This document shows, one piece after another, positions 49,156-59,186 of a DNA stretch of 64,000 bases. The translations under genes were made by a program, and so were the position numbers. This DNA is from Bacillota bacterium (GTDB taxonomy: Bacteria; Bacillota; Clostridia; Christensenellales; UMGS416), in contig JAEWRW010000059.1 of the NCBI GenBank assembly GCA_023398815.1, forward strand, positions 1 to 64,000, given 5' to 3'. Under the pieces are notes generated by a model that had not been told where the DNA came from, did no database searches, and was given only the letters and a program-made list of their open reading frames with translations. How positions within the stretch are numbered: position 1 is the stretch's first letter; every line of letters begins with the position of its first letter.

Positions 49156-51750
49156 TCAGGGTTTGGCGCTGACGATCGTGGAGTAGGCCCCGTACACCTT
49201 GCCGGAGCTCATCTTGCGGTACGCCCGCACCTTGTAGTAGTAGGTCTTGTTGTCAATCAGGCTCTTGTTGGTGTAGCTGAGGTTACTGGTCTCGGCCACC
49301 TTCTTGTAAGTGCCGGTCTTGCTGGCCGAGCGGTAGATCTGGTACTTGGTGGTACCGCTCACCTTGCTCCAGCTCACCTTGATGGAGCTGTTGCTTACCC
49401 GCGCGGCCTTCACGCCCGTGGGGGTCGCCGGCACCGGCTTGGCACTGACGATGGACGAGAAGCTGTAAGTCTTGCTAGAGGTGTACATGCGCACCTTGTA
49501 GTAGTACGTCTTGCCCGTCGTCAGGCTCTTGTTGGTGTAGCTAGTGCTGGTGGTGTCCGCCACCTTCTTGTAGGTACCGGCCTTACTGGTGGAGCGGTAC
49601 ACCTGGTACCCCTTCGCACCAGGGATCTTGTTCCAGCTGATCTTCACGCTGGTATAGCTGGCCGAGGCCGCCTTGACTACGGGGATGGTGGCCGCAAACT
49701 CAGCCTTGTACGCCACGTCTGCCCATGCGGTGAATGTGTACTTGGTACTGGTAGAAACGGCCGTGCTGCCCCTCAGCCAGCGCACGAACCGATACCCAGC
49801 CTTTGGGGTGGCGGTTAGTGTAACGGTGGTGCCCTTCTTTGGATACCCATAGCCCGAAACCGTGCCATAGGAGTTGTTATTGGCCGACGCCACCACCTTA
49901 ACGTACTGCCCCAGCCCCAACGTCCTAAAAGCATTTGCCATGCCGTAGCCGCTCTGGGTGTCAAAGCCCTTGGGCAACGCAACCGGGCCGGTGAGCAGCT
50001 GGTCTGTGGTCAGGTAACCCAGGGGCACGTCCACAGCGTATGTCCGAATGGCCTGCACGACCTTGTTTGCCGTCATGGTGGGGAACTTGGAACGCATCAA
50101 CGCCGCCACCGCCGCCACGTGGGGGGCCGCCGCGCTGGTGCCGTAGAAGTAGTATTTGCCGGTGTTGCTGTCATAGGCGCCGAACCCGCCGGCACCGGTC
50201 ACCTGCACGCCGTCCGCGCCGGTCACGTCGGGCTTCTGCCGGGTGCCATTGAGCATCGTCACCTTGCCCTCGGAGGAGAAGGCTTCCATCTCCAACCCAT
50301 TGCCGGCATCAGTGGCCGCGGCGCAGGCCAACACGCCGTTGACCGCCGGGTGGCCAAAGATGGAGTCGGCACGCACGGCGTTGTCGATGTACGAGCTGCC
50401 CGAGCCCATCACATAGTTGTAAAGTTCGATGTTGTTGTCGCGGCTGGCCTTTACCTGCTCGACGAACACCGAGATCATCTGGGGGCTACCGGTGTTGTTG
50501 ACATATTGGATGTACTCCAGCGGGTCATCATTGCCGTCTTGGACCATATCGCTGACGTACAATGGGTTACCCGTGGACGCATCGATCAGATACAGTGCAT
50601 AATCGTCGCCGCTGGCACCAAAAGCATTGTCCCACTGCAGAACGGAGACAAACGCCGTACCGGGTGCCAACAGATAGTACATGTCGTCGTAGCCGTTGTC
50701 ATCCGTGGCGCCTTCGCTGAAGTCGCTGAACTGGGTGGTCTGACCGCTGCTGTTTACCCAGTGGTAGAAATCGCCCTGGTAGTGGGTGTAACCGGCATTG
50801 CCGGCCGAGGAGGCGTAGACGATCTTGTTGGCCTTCACCAGGTCGGCCACGTGCTTGGCGATGACGCCGTCCTCATAATAAGGCTCCAGCAGCCAGCCGA
50901 TGTCGTCCACGATTACGGTGCAGCCGGCCTTGACCAGGTCGTCAATGGCGGCGTTGAAAGCCAGGGTGTTATCGCCGCAATCATGGAAGTAGAGTTGGGC
51001 ACCGGGAGCCAGGTCGTACACAATCTCCAGCATGGCGGTGCCCTCATCGCCACCCTGGGTGTTGCTGAGCACGGTCACGTTGCTGGGCAGGTCTCTGCTG
51101 GCTTTGGCATCCGCCAAGCTGTCCACACCGTCGGAGATCACGCCGACCTTCACGCCGGAACCATTGACACCAAAGGCAGCACGGGCATCATCCGCATCCA
51201 TCCAAGCGTCGCCCTTGCTGTTTACACTACCAGCATAGACGACCGGCGGCAGGATGGAGCGGACGCTCTTCACGCCGTCCATGCCCGCCAGCGCGGAAAG
51301 GTTGGAAACCGCCACCTGCACGGCCGCCAGACGGTTGCCGCTGTCGCGGTTGTCCACCTTGGCCAGGTAGGGTTCAATCTGCGCCCAGTCCGACGCGCTG
51401 TCGTACTGCACATACACGTTGACCAGGTCGGTCTTGACGCCGTCCACCTTGCCAACCACCAAGCGGTCGTTGGCCAGCATGGCCTTGCGCAGGCTTGCCT
51501 TGTCGGCGACCTTCACACTCTCCGGGGCCGCCAGCTGGGCCAGGTCGGTGCTGAGCTTGCCCAGGGGGGCGGGCAGGTCAACCAGCTGCTCCAGCGCAGA
51601 CACATCCGGCCGCACCACCTTCTGGGTCATCCGCGGCGGCGTTGTACCACCGGCATTGGCCGGCTCCGCAGCCAGGGTGACGCCGGTCTGCCCCAGCACC
51701 ATCGCGCAGGATACCAGTATGGCGCACAGTTTTCCATACAGTCTTTTCAT
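49156..51750 (-). CDS. Secreted S8-family peptidase with Glu in place of the catalytic His, plus FnIII domains
   Basis: An 864-residue exported protein. A signal peptide (about 1-28) is followed by a propeptide-like region, then the S8 fold with Asp207 (VGVISDGVDS), Asn318 (SSAGNAG) and Ser539 (YGTSAAAPH). Where subtilases have HGT, this protein has GGDEGTAMLEIV, so Glu236 stands at the His position. Such DEG-type members recall the Ser-Glu-Asp triad of sedolisins. After the catalytic domain come a bacterial repeat (about 615-686) and two fibronectin type III domains (688-772 and 774-864). No sortase signal is seen. The substrate is unknown, and it could be an active acidic-type protease or a binding protein. 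Confidence 0.9.
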   Translation of the reverse strand: MKRLYGKLCAILVSCAMVLGQTGVTLAAEPANAGGTTPPRMTQKVVRPDVSALEQLVDLPAPLGKLSTDLAQLAAPESVKVADKASLRKAMLANDRLVVGKVDGVKTDLVNVYVQYDSASDWAQIEPYLAKVDNRDSGNRLAAVQVAVSNLSALAGMDGVKSVRSILPPVVYAGSVNSKGDAWMDADDARAAFGVNGSGVKVGVISDGVDSLADAKASRDLPSNVTVLSNTQGGDEGTAMLEIVYDLAPGAQLYFHDCGDNTLAFNAAIDDLVKAGCTVIVDDIGWLLEPYYEDGVIAKHVADLVKANKIVYASSAGNAGYTHYQGDFYHWVNSSGQTTQFSDFSEGATDDNGYDDMYYLLAPGTAFVSVLQWDNAFGASGDDYALYLIDASTGNPLYVSDMVQDGNDDPLEYIQYVNNTGSPQMISVFVEQVKASRDNNIELYNYVMGSGSSYIDNAVRADSIFGHPAVNGVLACAAATDAGNGLEMEAFSSEGKVTMLNGTRQKPDVTGADGVQVTGAGGFGAYDSNTGKYYFYGTSAAAPHVAAVAALMRSKFPTMTANKVVQAIRTYAVDVPLGYLTTDQLLTGPVALPKGFDTQSGYGMANAFRTLGLGQYVKVVASANNNSYGTVSGYGYPKKGTTVTLTATPKAGYRFVRWLRGSTAVSTSTKYTFTAWADVAYKAEFAATIPVVKAASASYTSVKISWNKIPGAKGYQVYRSTSKAGTYKKVADTTSTSYTNKSLTTGKTYYYKVRMYTSSKTYSFSSIVSAKPVPATPTGVKAARVSNSSIKVSWSKVSGTTKYQIYRSASKTGTYKKVAETSNLSYTNKSLIDNKTYYYKVRAYRKMSSGKVYGAYSTIVSAKP

Positions 51751-51952
51751 GGCTCCTCCTCCAACGTTTTACTGGAAAAAATGATACCACCTGCAAATGG
51801 ATGTGTCTACCAATAACCTATCTACCGAACGGATGAAAGGAACCCTTTTGTGTCGAATTTCACCAAGGCCACAAGCCGGAGCACGTATCCAACCAAAAAC
51901 GGAGGCCGGCCACAGAGCCGCCTTGCCCGCACCCCCTGCGCCAGGGCGCGGC

Positions 51953-52060
51953 ATCGGGCCAATTGACCTCCCCGGACACCCGCTGCGGCTGTGCGCTGCC
52001 GCCGGCGGCCGCCGGCTGTGCCGCAAAAGCCACGCCGGCCTGGCCAAGCGTCATGGCACT
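51953..52060 (-). pseudogene. Eroded N-terminus of a second subtilase-like secreted protein
   Basis: The translation SAMTLGQAGVAFAAQPAAAG aligns with residues 15-34 of the downstream subtilase (CAMVLGQTGVTLAAEPANAG), 14 of 20 identical where aligned, and similarity continues weakly to a shared PD pair. The hydrophobic core before it is replaced by unrelated sequence, and the rest of the gene is absent. It looks like the remains of a tandem duplicate. Confidence 0.55.
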
Positions 52061-52131
52061 ATCCCCCATCGGGGGAGCCCACCTAAACCATATTTCTTTC
52101 ATGTCGGGCAAGGAGCCTCTGAAAGCAACGA

Positions 52132-52157
52132 GAAGGCCCGCCTGCCGGCGGGCCTTC
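52132..52157 (-). terminator. Hairpin after gdhA
   Basis: An 11-bp GC-rich perfect stem (52132-52142 with 52147-52157) and 4-nt loop, about 165 nt past the gdhA stop. The T run on the minus strand is broken (TCGTTGCTTTC), so it is a probable but not ideal terminator. Confidence 0.55.
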
Positions 52158-52321
52158 GTGGCTCTTGTCCCTGTTGTTTGGGTTGGCACCGCGAGAGTGC
52201 CGCGCCCTCTGCCGCATATGCACCCGGTATGCTTACCCCTGCCCCGTGACGCCTTGGGACGATGCGCTCGTAGCGGCCACCCGGACGCCGCAGTCAGGCG
52301 TATGGGCAGGCCGGCAATTCC

Positions 52322-54006
<1,685 letters not shown>

Positions 54007-54867
54007 TCACCGTTGCTCGATCCCATCGCCCTCCGCCAACCCCTGCAGGCAGGCGCGGGCAAAGCCCTCGGCCCCGGCGGGGTAAGTGTGGCCCAGTCGC
54101 GCTGCGCACTCCACCGCCGCCCGGTGGTAGAGCGCCATGGTGCCCTCCAGCGCGGCAGCGATGCCCTCGGCGCCGTAGGCCCCGAAGGCAGAAGGCAGTG
54201 CGGCCACCACCCAGGGTTCGGCCCACTGCTCCAAGAACCGGCCATTGTGCCAGGTGCGGTATGCGGGGCCATGCAGGGCATGGGCGTGCCACTCCAGCAT
54301 GGTGAGCAGCAAACCCTTCAGGTACCCATCCACACACTGCTTGGCCACCCACCACTCGCCCCTACGCACCTTCTTCATCGCCCACACCGTGTGAAACCAG
54401 AAGTTGTGCACGGCGTTAGTGAACTCCTCCGCACTGGGGGCGACGGCAGGCGCTGCACCAGGCTCCATTGCCGGCAACACGGCGGCCACGCCCACCTTGT
54501 CAAAAAGCACCCGATGAGTGGACGTCACCTCCCGAAAGCCCTGGTCGCCTGCCAGGGTTGCCAGCGCATCGGCCCGCAGGAAGAGAAAGTCCACATCCTG
54601 CCCATCGGCAAAGACGATGCGCCGCTCCTTGCCGCCCGCCACCGTGTCCTCCACAAAGGAGAGGCCCACCTCCCCCAGGACGGCAAGCCAGCCATCGGAT
54701 CGCAGAAAGGGTTCGATCTCGTCCACCAGCAGGATCACGTCGAGGTCGGAGTATTCGTCGGCAGGCCGCTCCGCCCTGGCACGAGAACCGATGAGTACCC
54801 CGGCCCGAATGCTCTCCTGCCCCTCCAGTGCCGCCAGCCGATCCAACCACTGGTTCATTCCTTGCAT
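54007..54867 (-). CDS. ANT(6)-like aminoglycoside 6-adenylyltransferase family protein
   Basis: A 286-residue nucleotidyltransferase. The N-terminal catalytic motif GSRARAERPADEYSDLDVIL supplies Gly27-Ser28 and Asp41/Asp43, and the second part resembles streptomycin adenylyltransferases (NFWFHTVWAMKKVRRGEWWV and HGPAYRTWHNGRFLEQW). Members of this family include AadE but also many chromosomal relatives with unknown substrates, so streptomycin resistance is not implied. Its own promoter lies in the divergent gap to the kinase gene. Confidence 0.82.
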   Translation of the reverse strand: MQGMNQWLDRLAALEGQESIRAGVLIGSRARAERPADEYSDLDVILLVDEIEPFLRSDGWLAVLGEVGLSFVEDTVAGGKERRIVFADGQDVDFLFLRADALATLAGDQGFREVTSTHRVLFDKVGVAAVLPAMEPGAAPAVAPSAEEFTNAVHNFWFHTVWAMKKVRRGEWWVAKQCVDGYLKGLLLTMLEWHAHALHGPAYRTWHNGRFLEQWAEPWVVAALPSAFGAYGAEGIAAALEGTMALYHRAAVECAARLGHTYPAGAEGFARACLQGLAEGDGIEQR

Positions 54868-54899
54868 CTTCGTTCCCTCCTCCCAAAATATGGCCTGTC

Positions 54900-54928
54900 A
54901 GTATAACCCAAAACACTTCAAAAGTGAA
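54900..54928 (-). promoter_or_regulatory. Promoter of the ANT(6)-like gene
   Basis: TTCACT (54923-54928), 17 nt, TATACT (54900-54905) on the minus strand, about 33 nt upstream of the start. A CACTT-CAA-AAGTG inverted repeat overlaps it. Confidence 0.5.
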
Positions 54929-54946
54929 CTGTCTTTCGTTAAAGCC

Positions 54947-54975
54947 TTGCGCTTTGCGCCAAACATCGCTACCAT
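54947..54975 (+). promoter_or_regulatory. Candidate promoter of the kinase pseudogene
   Basis: TTGCGC (54947-54952), 17 nt, TACCAT (54970-54975). The same layout with 29 of 35 matching positions occurs at 56343-56371 before the response regulator gene. Confidence 0.4.
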
Positions 54976-55055
54976 GCCCATGGTGTCCCTAGGCCGGGTG
55001 GCCAAAGGTATCGCATGAGGCCGTGTGATAGGCGGCCCGGAAGGACGGTGACGGT

Positions 55056-55889
55056 TTGAACACCAAACTCATCCTGGTGGAGGGAATCCCCGGCTCGGGC
55101 AAGTCCACCTTCGCTCGGCGTATCGCCGGGCACTACCAAGCGCTGGGCCAGACGGTCCGGCTTTACAACGAGGGCGATTACCACCCCGCCGACGTGGCAT
55201 GGAACGCCTGCATTCCCTTGGCAGGGCTGGAGCAGGCGCTGGCTCCGTTCTAGGCCTTCCGGGCGGAGATTGACCGCCACCTGCACAAGGAAGGTGACTG
55301 GGCCATCCTGCCCTATACACAGGTGGCGTGCGACGACCCCGGCTTCTTCCCGGCCATGGAGCGCTACGAGCTGTACGACAGCCGTGTGCCCTTCCCGGTG
55401 TTTGAGGAACTGCTGCTCCGCCGCTGGTCGACCTTCGGCCGGGATGCCGACAGCCGCGACGAGCGCAACATCTTTGAGTGTGCCTTCCTGCAGAACCATG
55501 TGAACGAGCTGATGAACTTCCAGCTGGCCGACAGGGAGCGGATGAAGGCCCACTGCCAGGCACTGGTCACAACAGTGCGCGCCCTCTCCCCCATGCTGGT
55601 GTACCTAGCCCAGCCCAACGTGCGGGCCACCATGGAGCGCATCGCGGCCGAGCGTGTCTCCCCCAATGGCAGCTGGATTGAGGGCATCACAAGCTACCTG
55701 GAGCAAACGCCCTACGGCAAGCGGCAGGGCCTTCGTGGCTTTGACGGTGTGGTGCGGGCGTATGAGGAACGGCAGCGCGCCGAGCTTGAGATCGTGCGCT
55801 CCCTGCCCATCCCCTCCATCGTGCTGGAGAACCACGGAAACGACTGGGACGGGCTGTGGGCCACTCTGGTGGGGCAGCTGCCGAACTGA
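55056..55889 (+). pseudogene. P-loop kinase-like gene interrupted by an in-frame amber codon
   Basis: Translation from TTG 55056 gives a P-loop protein with EGIPGSGKST (Walker A at about 9-18) and continues to residue 65, where TAG (55251-55253) interrupts. The same frame then runs without further stops through a homologous-looking C-terminal part (LEQTPYGKRQGLRGFDGVV, IPSIVLENHGNDWDGLW) to TGA at 55889. The intact gene would encode 276 residues. A single nonsense change explains the break. Either it is a young pseudogene, or the stop is read through or a sequencing error. Confidence 0.75.
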
Positions 55890-55991
55890 CGCGTGCTGGG
55901 CACGTGTTTGCAAGCACACCAGCACACCGTGCATACGTGGGCTTCCGAGTGCCTACAAACCCCTAGAAGGGGCAAAGGGAGACGAGCCTCC

Positions 55992-56074
55992 CGCCCCATC
56001 GCAACACGTTGTGTTGCTCACCCTGCTCTCAACGATTTTGACAAATCGTCTGCCGCAGGGTGGGGGTAACACCG
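55992..56074 (-). repeat. Dispersed structured repeat, copy 2
   Basis: The minus-strand sequence matches 14081-14163 over 83 nt, about 83% identical without gaps. Its hairpins are CGATTT-GTCA-AAATCG and GCAACAC-AAC-GTGTTGC. Compared with copy 1, each stem shows one fully compensated base-pair change, while the unpaired TTGAGAGCAGG and GATGGGGCG parts are unchanged. Confidence 0.8.
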
Positions 56075-56231
56075 CTTCATTCGGCGGGAGGAAGGGAAGA
56101 GTCAGCGCGAGCACAAGAGAGAATCTCGCCCGAAGGCGCAACGTATCCATAAAAGCTCGCATGAGAGCTGCAACTCGTGATCGGTCGGCGACATGTGCGG
56201 CGACCGATCTGGCCATAGCGGGAACAAGCTG

Positions 56232-56250
56232 TCTGAATCGTGGACGTCGC
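56232..56250. repeat. 19-bp exact dispersed repeat, copy B
   Basis: The reverse complement of 47202-47220. A shorter match, GTTGCGACGTCCAC, recurs at 58268-58281 in the next intergenic region. The flanks here contain other inverted repeats. Confidence 0.6.
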
Positions 56251-56342
56251 AACAGCGGCCGGGTTGCATGGGCGAGCAGCGTGCGTAGCACGCGACCAGC
56301 CAGACACGACAGGCTGTCGACTTTGTCGACAGCCTGGTGGGC

Positions 56343-56371
56343 TTGCGTTTTGCCCCGAAGTTCGCTACCAT
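56343..56371 (+). promoter_or_regulatory. Candidate promoter of the two-component system
   Basis: TTGCGT (56343-56348), 17 nt, TACCAT (56366-56371), 36 nt upstream of the regulator start. It shares sequence and layout with the promoter-like segment at 54947-54975. The hexamers match the consensus only moderately. Confidence 0.4.
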
Positions 56372-56406
56372 GCCAACCAAAGGCATGCCATGAGAGGGAG
56401 GGCGCG

Positions 56407-57099
56407 ATGAAGCACATTTTGCTGGTGGAGGACGACAGCGCCATCGTTGTGGGGCTGGAGTACACCCTGCGCCAGGAAGGGTACGAGGTGACGAGCTGCC
56501 CCACGGCGGCGGCGGCCCGCACGGCCATGAGCACCGGGCAGTTTGACCTCATCCTGCTCGATCTCTCCCTGCCCGATGGCAGCGGCTACGACCTGTGCCG
56601 GCTGGCGAAGGGCCAGGGCAGCACGCCGGTGGTGTTCCTTACGGCCAACGACGATGAGGTCAACGTGGTAATGGGCCTCGATATGGGGGCCGACGACTAC
56701 ATCACCAAGCCCTTCCGCGTGCGGGAGCTGATGAGCCGCCTGCGGACGGTGCTGCGCCGGGCCGGCGGGGCCGAGGACGATGCCCTGCGCCTGGGGCCGG
56801 TGGTAGTGCACACCCGGCAGGCCAAGGTGACCCGCGACGGGCGGGAGATCCCGCTGACGGCGCTGGAATACCGGCTGCTGCTGACGCTGGCCAGCCACCC
56901 CGGCCATGTGCTGACCCGGGCGCAGCTGCTGGAGGGCATCTGGGACATCGCCGGGGAGTTTGTGACCGACAACACGCTGAGCGTCTATGTCCGCCGCCTG
57001 CGGGAGAAGATCGAGGAAGACCCGCAGAACCCCACGCTCATTGAGACCGTGCGGGGCCTGGGCTACCGGGCAGGAGGTGGCCATGCGCCTTCTGCATAA
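56407..57099 (+). CDS. OmpR/PhoB-family response regulator
   Basis: A 230-residue transcription regulator. The receiver domain has Asp9/Asp10, phosphoacceptor Asp52, Thr79 and Lys101. The C-terminal winged helix ends VDNTLSVYVRRLREKIEEDP-like sequence (TDNTLSVYVRRLREKIEEDP) and VRGLGYRAGG. ATG 56407 has GGGAGG upstream. It overlaps the kinase gene by 17 nt. Context with the kinase and the FtsX-type exporter suggests control of that exporter. Confidence 0.94.
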   Translation: MKHILLVEDDSAIVVGLEYTLRQEGYEVTSCPTAAAARTAMSTGQFDLILLDLSLPDGSGYDLCRLAKGQGSTPVVFLTANDDEVNVVMGLDMGADDYITKPFRVRELMSRLRTVLRRAGGAEDDALRLGPVVVHTRQAKVTRDGREIPLTALEYRLLLTLASHPGHVLTRAQLLEGIWDIAGEFVTDNTLSVYVRRLREKIEEDPQNPTLIETVRGLGYRAGGGHAPSA

Positions 57100-58084
57100 C
57101 CCCGAGGTGCGCCGGCTGCTGCTGGCGGTGGGGGGCATCGGGCTTGCCGCCGCGGTGGGCTGCGCCCTGCTATCGCCCTGGGCGGGGCTTGTGGTGGCGG
57201 TGGCCTTCGCCGGGGTGGCCGCCCTCTTTGTGTGGCACACCCGGCGGCGCTATGACGAGATTGAGCGGCTGAACGCCTATCTCATGCGCATCAACCGGGG
57301 CGACGACTCCCTGGACGTGCGCGACAACCGCGAGGGCGAACTCTCCATCCTGAAAAGCGAGATCTACAAGGTGACCGTGACCCTGCGCGAGAAAAACGAG
57401 CGTCTGCGGCAGGACAAGCGCGCCATGGCCGACGCGCTCTCGGACATCTCCCACCAGCTCAAGACGCCGCTGACCTCCATGACGGTGATGACCGACCTAC
57501 TGTGCGACGGCAACCTGCCCGAAGCCGAGCGGCGGGTCTTCACCGGGCGCATGGGCCAGCAGCTGGAGCGGCTACAGTGGCTGGTGTCGGCGCTCCTCAA
57601 ATTCTCCCGCTTGGACGCGGGCACGGCGGACATGCCGGTGTCCACGGTGGTGGCGGGTGAGCTCATCGCCCGTGCGACCGAACCGCTGCGCATCCTGCTG
57701 GAGGTGAAGAACCAAACCTTGCAGATAGAGGGCGGCGACATCATCGTGCCCTGCAACGAGCGCTGGACAGCGGAAGCGCTGCTCAACGTGCTGAAAAACT
57801 GTGCTGAGTACACCCCAGAGGGCGGCAGCATCTCCGTGCGGTGCGAACGCAACCCCCTCTTTGCCCAGATTGTGGTGACCGACAGCGGCCCCGGCATCGA
57901 CCCCGACGACCTGCCCCACCTTTTCGAGCGCTTCTACCGCGGGCGCAACGCCGGCGACGACAGCGTGGGCATCGGTCTGGCGCTGGCGGCGGCCATCGTG
58001 CGCGGCCAGGGCGGCACGGTCGAGGCCGAGACGCTCCCCGGGGGCGGCAGCGCCTTCACGCTGCGCTTCCCCCGCCGGGGGTGA
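57083..58084 (+). CDS. Sensor histidine kinase with minimal input region
   Basis: The 333-residue kinase starts at ATG 57083, with AGGAGG 6 nt upstream and inside the regulator gene. Two membrane helices at about 11-30 and 33-52 have almost no external loop, so it lacks a classical sensor domain, as in intramembrane-sensing kinases. The phosphorylated His124 is in SDISHQLKTPLTSM; the ATPase boxes are Asn239 (NVLKNC), DSGPGI at 267-272 and VGIGLA at 295-300. Such kinases often depend on a partner ABC transporter for sensing, which fits the exporter further downstream. Confidence 0.93.
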   Translation: MRLLHNPEVRRLLLAVGGIGLAAAVGCALLSPWAGLVVAVAFAGVAALFVWHTRRRYDEIERLNAYLMRINRGDDSLDVRDNREGELSILKSEIYKVTVTLREKNERLRQDKRAMADALSDISHQLKTPLTSMTVMTDLLCDGNLPEAERRVFTGRMGQQLERLQWLVSALLKFSRLDAGTADMPVSTVVAGELIARATEPLRILLEVKNQTLQIEGGDIIVPCNERWTAEALLNVLKNCAEYTPEGGSISVRCERNPLFAQIVVTDSGPGIDPDDLPHLFERFYRGRNAGDDSVGIGLALAAAIVRGQGGTVEAETLPGGGSAFTLRFPRRG

Positions 58085-58378
58085 GTGGGCGGCGCGGCGG
58101 GGCCGTGCGTGGATATGCGGCCGAACCAGCCGGATTGGTCTACACCGTGTCAACCCCGCCCCCTCGCCCAGGCCGGGGAGGCCGGATGAATTTCCCGCTC
58201 CCGCAAGGCGTGGAAGGCGCAAACATTGGCCTTCTTTCTGTCGAAAAGGAGACCATCGGTCAAAGAAAGTTGCGACGTCCACACATCATAGTTCATTTAT
58301 CGCTTTTTCAGCCCTTTGAAAGGGTGTATAGTACGATGGTGTGAACAATTGCTAGCACATTGAGCGGGGTGATGAGCA

Positions 58379-58504
58379 ATGGGAATTTTCCGTGTAGATG
58401 ACAGTTTGGAATCATACAAATACACAATCACAAAAATATCCGTTTGTCTTGTTTTGATTGTATTATCCATAAACCGGGTCCATATGTACCAGATCTCCGC
58501 CTAA
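58379..58504 (+). CDS. Possible 41-residue membrane peptide
   Basis: ATG 58379 opens a 41-codon frame with a charged start (MGIFRVDDSLESYKYTITK) and one hydrophobic stretch (ISVCLVLIVLSI). A GGGGTG sequence lies about 10 nt upstream, and a TATAGT hexamer with a palindrome lies about 47 nt upstream. There is no family evidence and the frame is short, so it may be spurious. It lies in an AT-rich insert next to a membrane-protein gene. Confidence 0.3.
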   Translation: MGIFRVDDSLESYKYTITKISVCLVLIVLSINRVHMYQISA

Positions 58505-58598
58505 TGAGAGAAATGTTCGCATTGTTTCTTTTCATAATTATGCGATAATACGCCTATGATTATCACGCAGGAATTAAGTAGCATTTCATCCTTTATAT

Positions 58599-58627
58599 TT
58601 GACAATTGAATATATGTATACTAAAAT
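58599..58627 (+). promoter_or_regulatory. Strong promoter in the AT-rich insert
   Basis: TTGACA (58599-58604), 17 nt, TAAAAT (58622-58627). It lies 38 nt upstream of the ATG at 58665, which supports that start over earlier in-frame codons. Confidence 0.8.
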
Positions 58628-58664
58628 TTCGATAATTGTTACATGGATGGTCGAGGTAATTACA

Positions 58665-59186
58665 ATGAAAAAGTCAAGAATGAATAATTACGGAAACTCC
58701 GTTAACGGCAAAGTGTTTACAGTATTTCTGGTGATATTAGGAGTTGTTTTTGGATATTTTCTTCACCCCATCATTGCTTCAATAAATACCTCCGCAAAAC
58801 CACCAGAAGTTTTTGCATCGCATTGGGGTGATTCTAAAGAAAAGATTATTAGGCAAGAAGGTGATAACTGGGATATATCCCAAAGCGCAGATTCTCATGA
58901 TGTTGCTGTTCGATTTCAAAACAAGACTTTTGAAGGGTTCACTTGTAATCCAGAATTTAGGCTTAACGATAATCGTCTTCGTTCTGTTTATATGACCATC
59001 GAAATGGAGGAATCTGCCTATAATAATTTGGTTTCAAAATATTCAAAAGAAGAACCTGCATCAGATGAATCAGACAATATTACTGCTAGGTATACCCTCA
59101 ATAATAGTGACTACGAGATTCACTCTATTGGGGCTGGGACAGGGAGAATATTTGCAACCATTAAGATAACTCCGCACGTTAATTAA
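58665..59186 (+). CDS. Membrane-anchored extracytoplasmic protein of unknown function, AT-rich gene
   Basis: A 173-residue protein. Start ATG 58665 (MKKSRMNNYGNSVNGKVFTV) has GAGG 8-12 nt upstream and a near-consensus promoter before it. One membrane helix lies at about 17-40, then a hydrophilic domain (about 45-173) rich in Ser, Asn, Asp and Glu, which would be outside the cell. I recognise no family. Base composition and codon use (many AAT, ATA, TTA-type codons) differ strongly from the neighbours, so horizontal gain is likely. It separates the two-component genes from the ABC exporter. Confidence 0.75.
   Translation: MKKSRMNNYGNSVNGKVFTVFLVILGVVFGYFLHPIIASINTSAKPPEVFASHWGDSKEKIIRQEGDNWDISQSADSHDVAVRFQNKTFEGFTCNPEFRLNDNRLRSVYMTIEMEESAYNNLVSKYSKEEPASDESDNITARYTLNNSDYEIHSIGAGTGRIFATIKITPHVN

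Larger units (their letters stand above)
51751..52321. other. Non-coding gap upstream of the subtilase
   Basis: It holds a relic of a second subtilase-like signal peptide (51953-52060) and the gdhA hairpin (52132-52157). I find no clear promoter for the subtilase; a TATCAT hexamer lies about 30 nt upstream of its start without a good -35. Confidence 0.65.
55890..56406. other. Long structured non-coding region before the response regulator
   Basis: No gene is supported. It contains GTGCTGG/CCAGCAC and CCCCT/AGGGG stems, repeat copy 2 (55992-56074), a GATCGGTCG/CGACCGATC stem (about 56181-56211), the 19-bp repeat (56232-56250), GCGTGC/GCACGC (56279-56293), an 11-bp perfect stem with a 3-nt loop (56311-56335), and a candidate promoter (56343-56371). 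Confidence 0.7.
58085..58664. other. Transition from GC-rich to AT-rich non-coding DNA
   Basis: The first 190 nt are GC-rich with no clear gene. From about 58290 the base composition drops sharply. The region then holds a CCCTTT-G-AAAGGG palindrome next to a TATAGT hexamer (58312-58332), a small open frame (58379-58504) and a strong promoter (58599-58627). Confidence 0.7.

Noticed and set aside
54007..54867. Streptomycin resistance gene
   Set aside because: The fold and motifs fit ANT(6), but many chromosomal relatives are not resistance enzymes. No mobile element or resistance cluster surrounds it.
55890..56406. tRNA or rRNA gene in the structured gap
   Set aside because: I searched for a T-loop GTTCGA-type motif with a matching acceptor stem and found none; the stems do not form a cloverleaf.
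58599..58664. Longer N-terminus of the AT-rich gene
   Set aside because: The first codons overlap the -35 and -10 hexamers of a near-consensus promoter, so they cannot be in the mRNA made from it.
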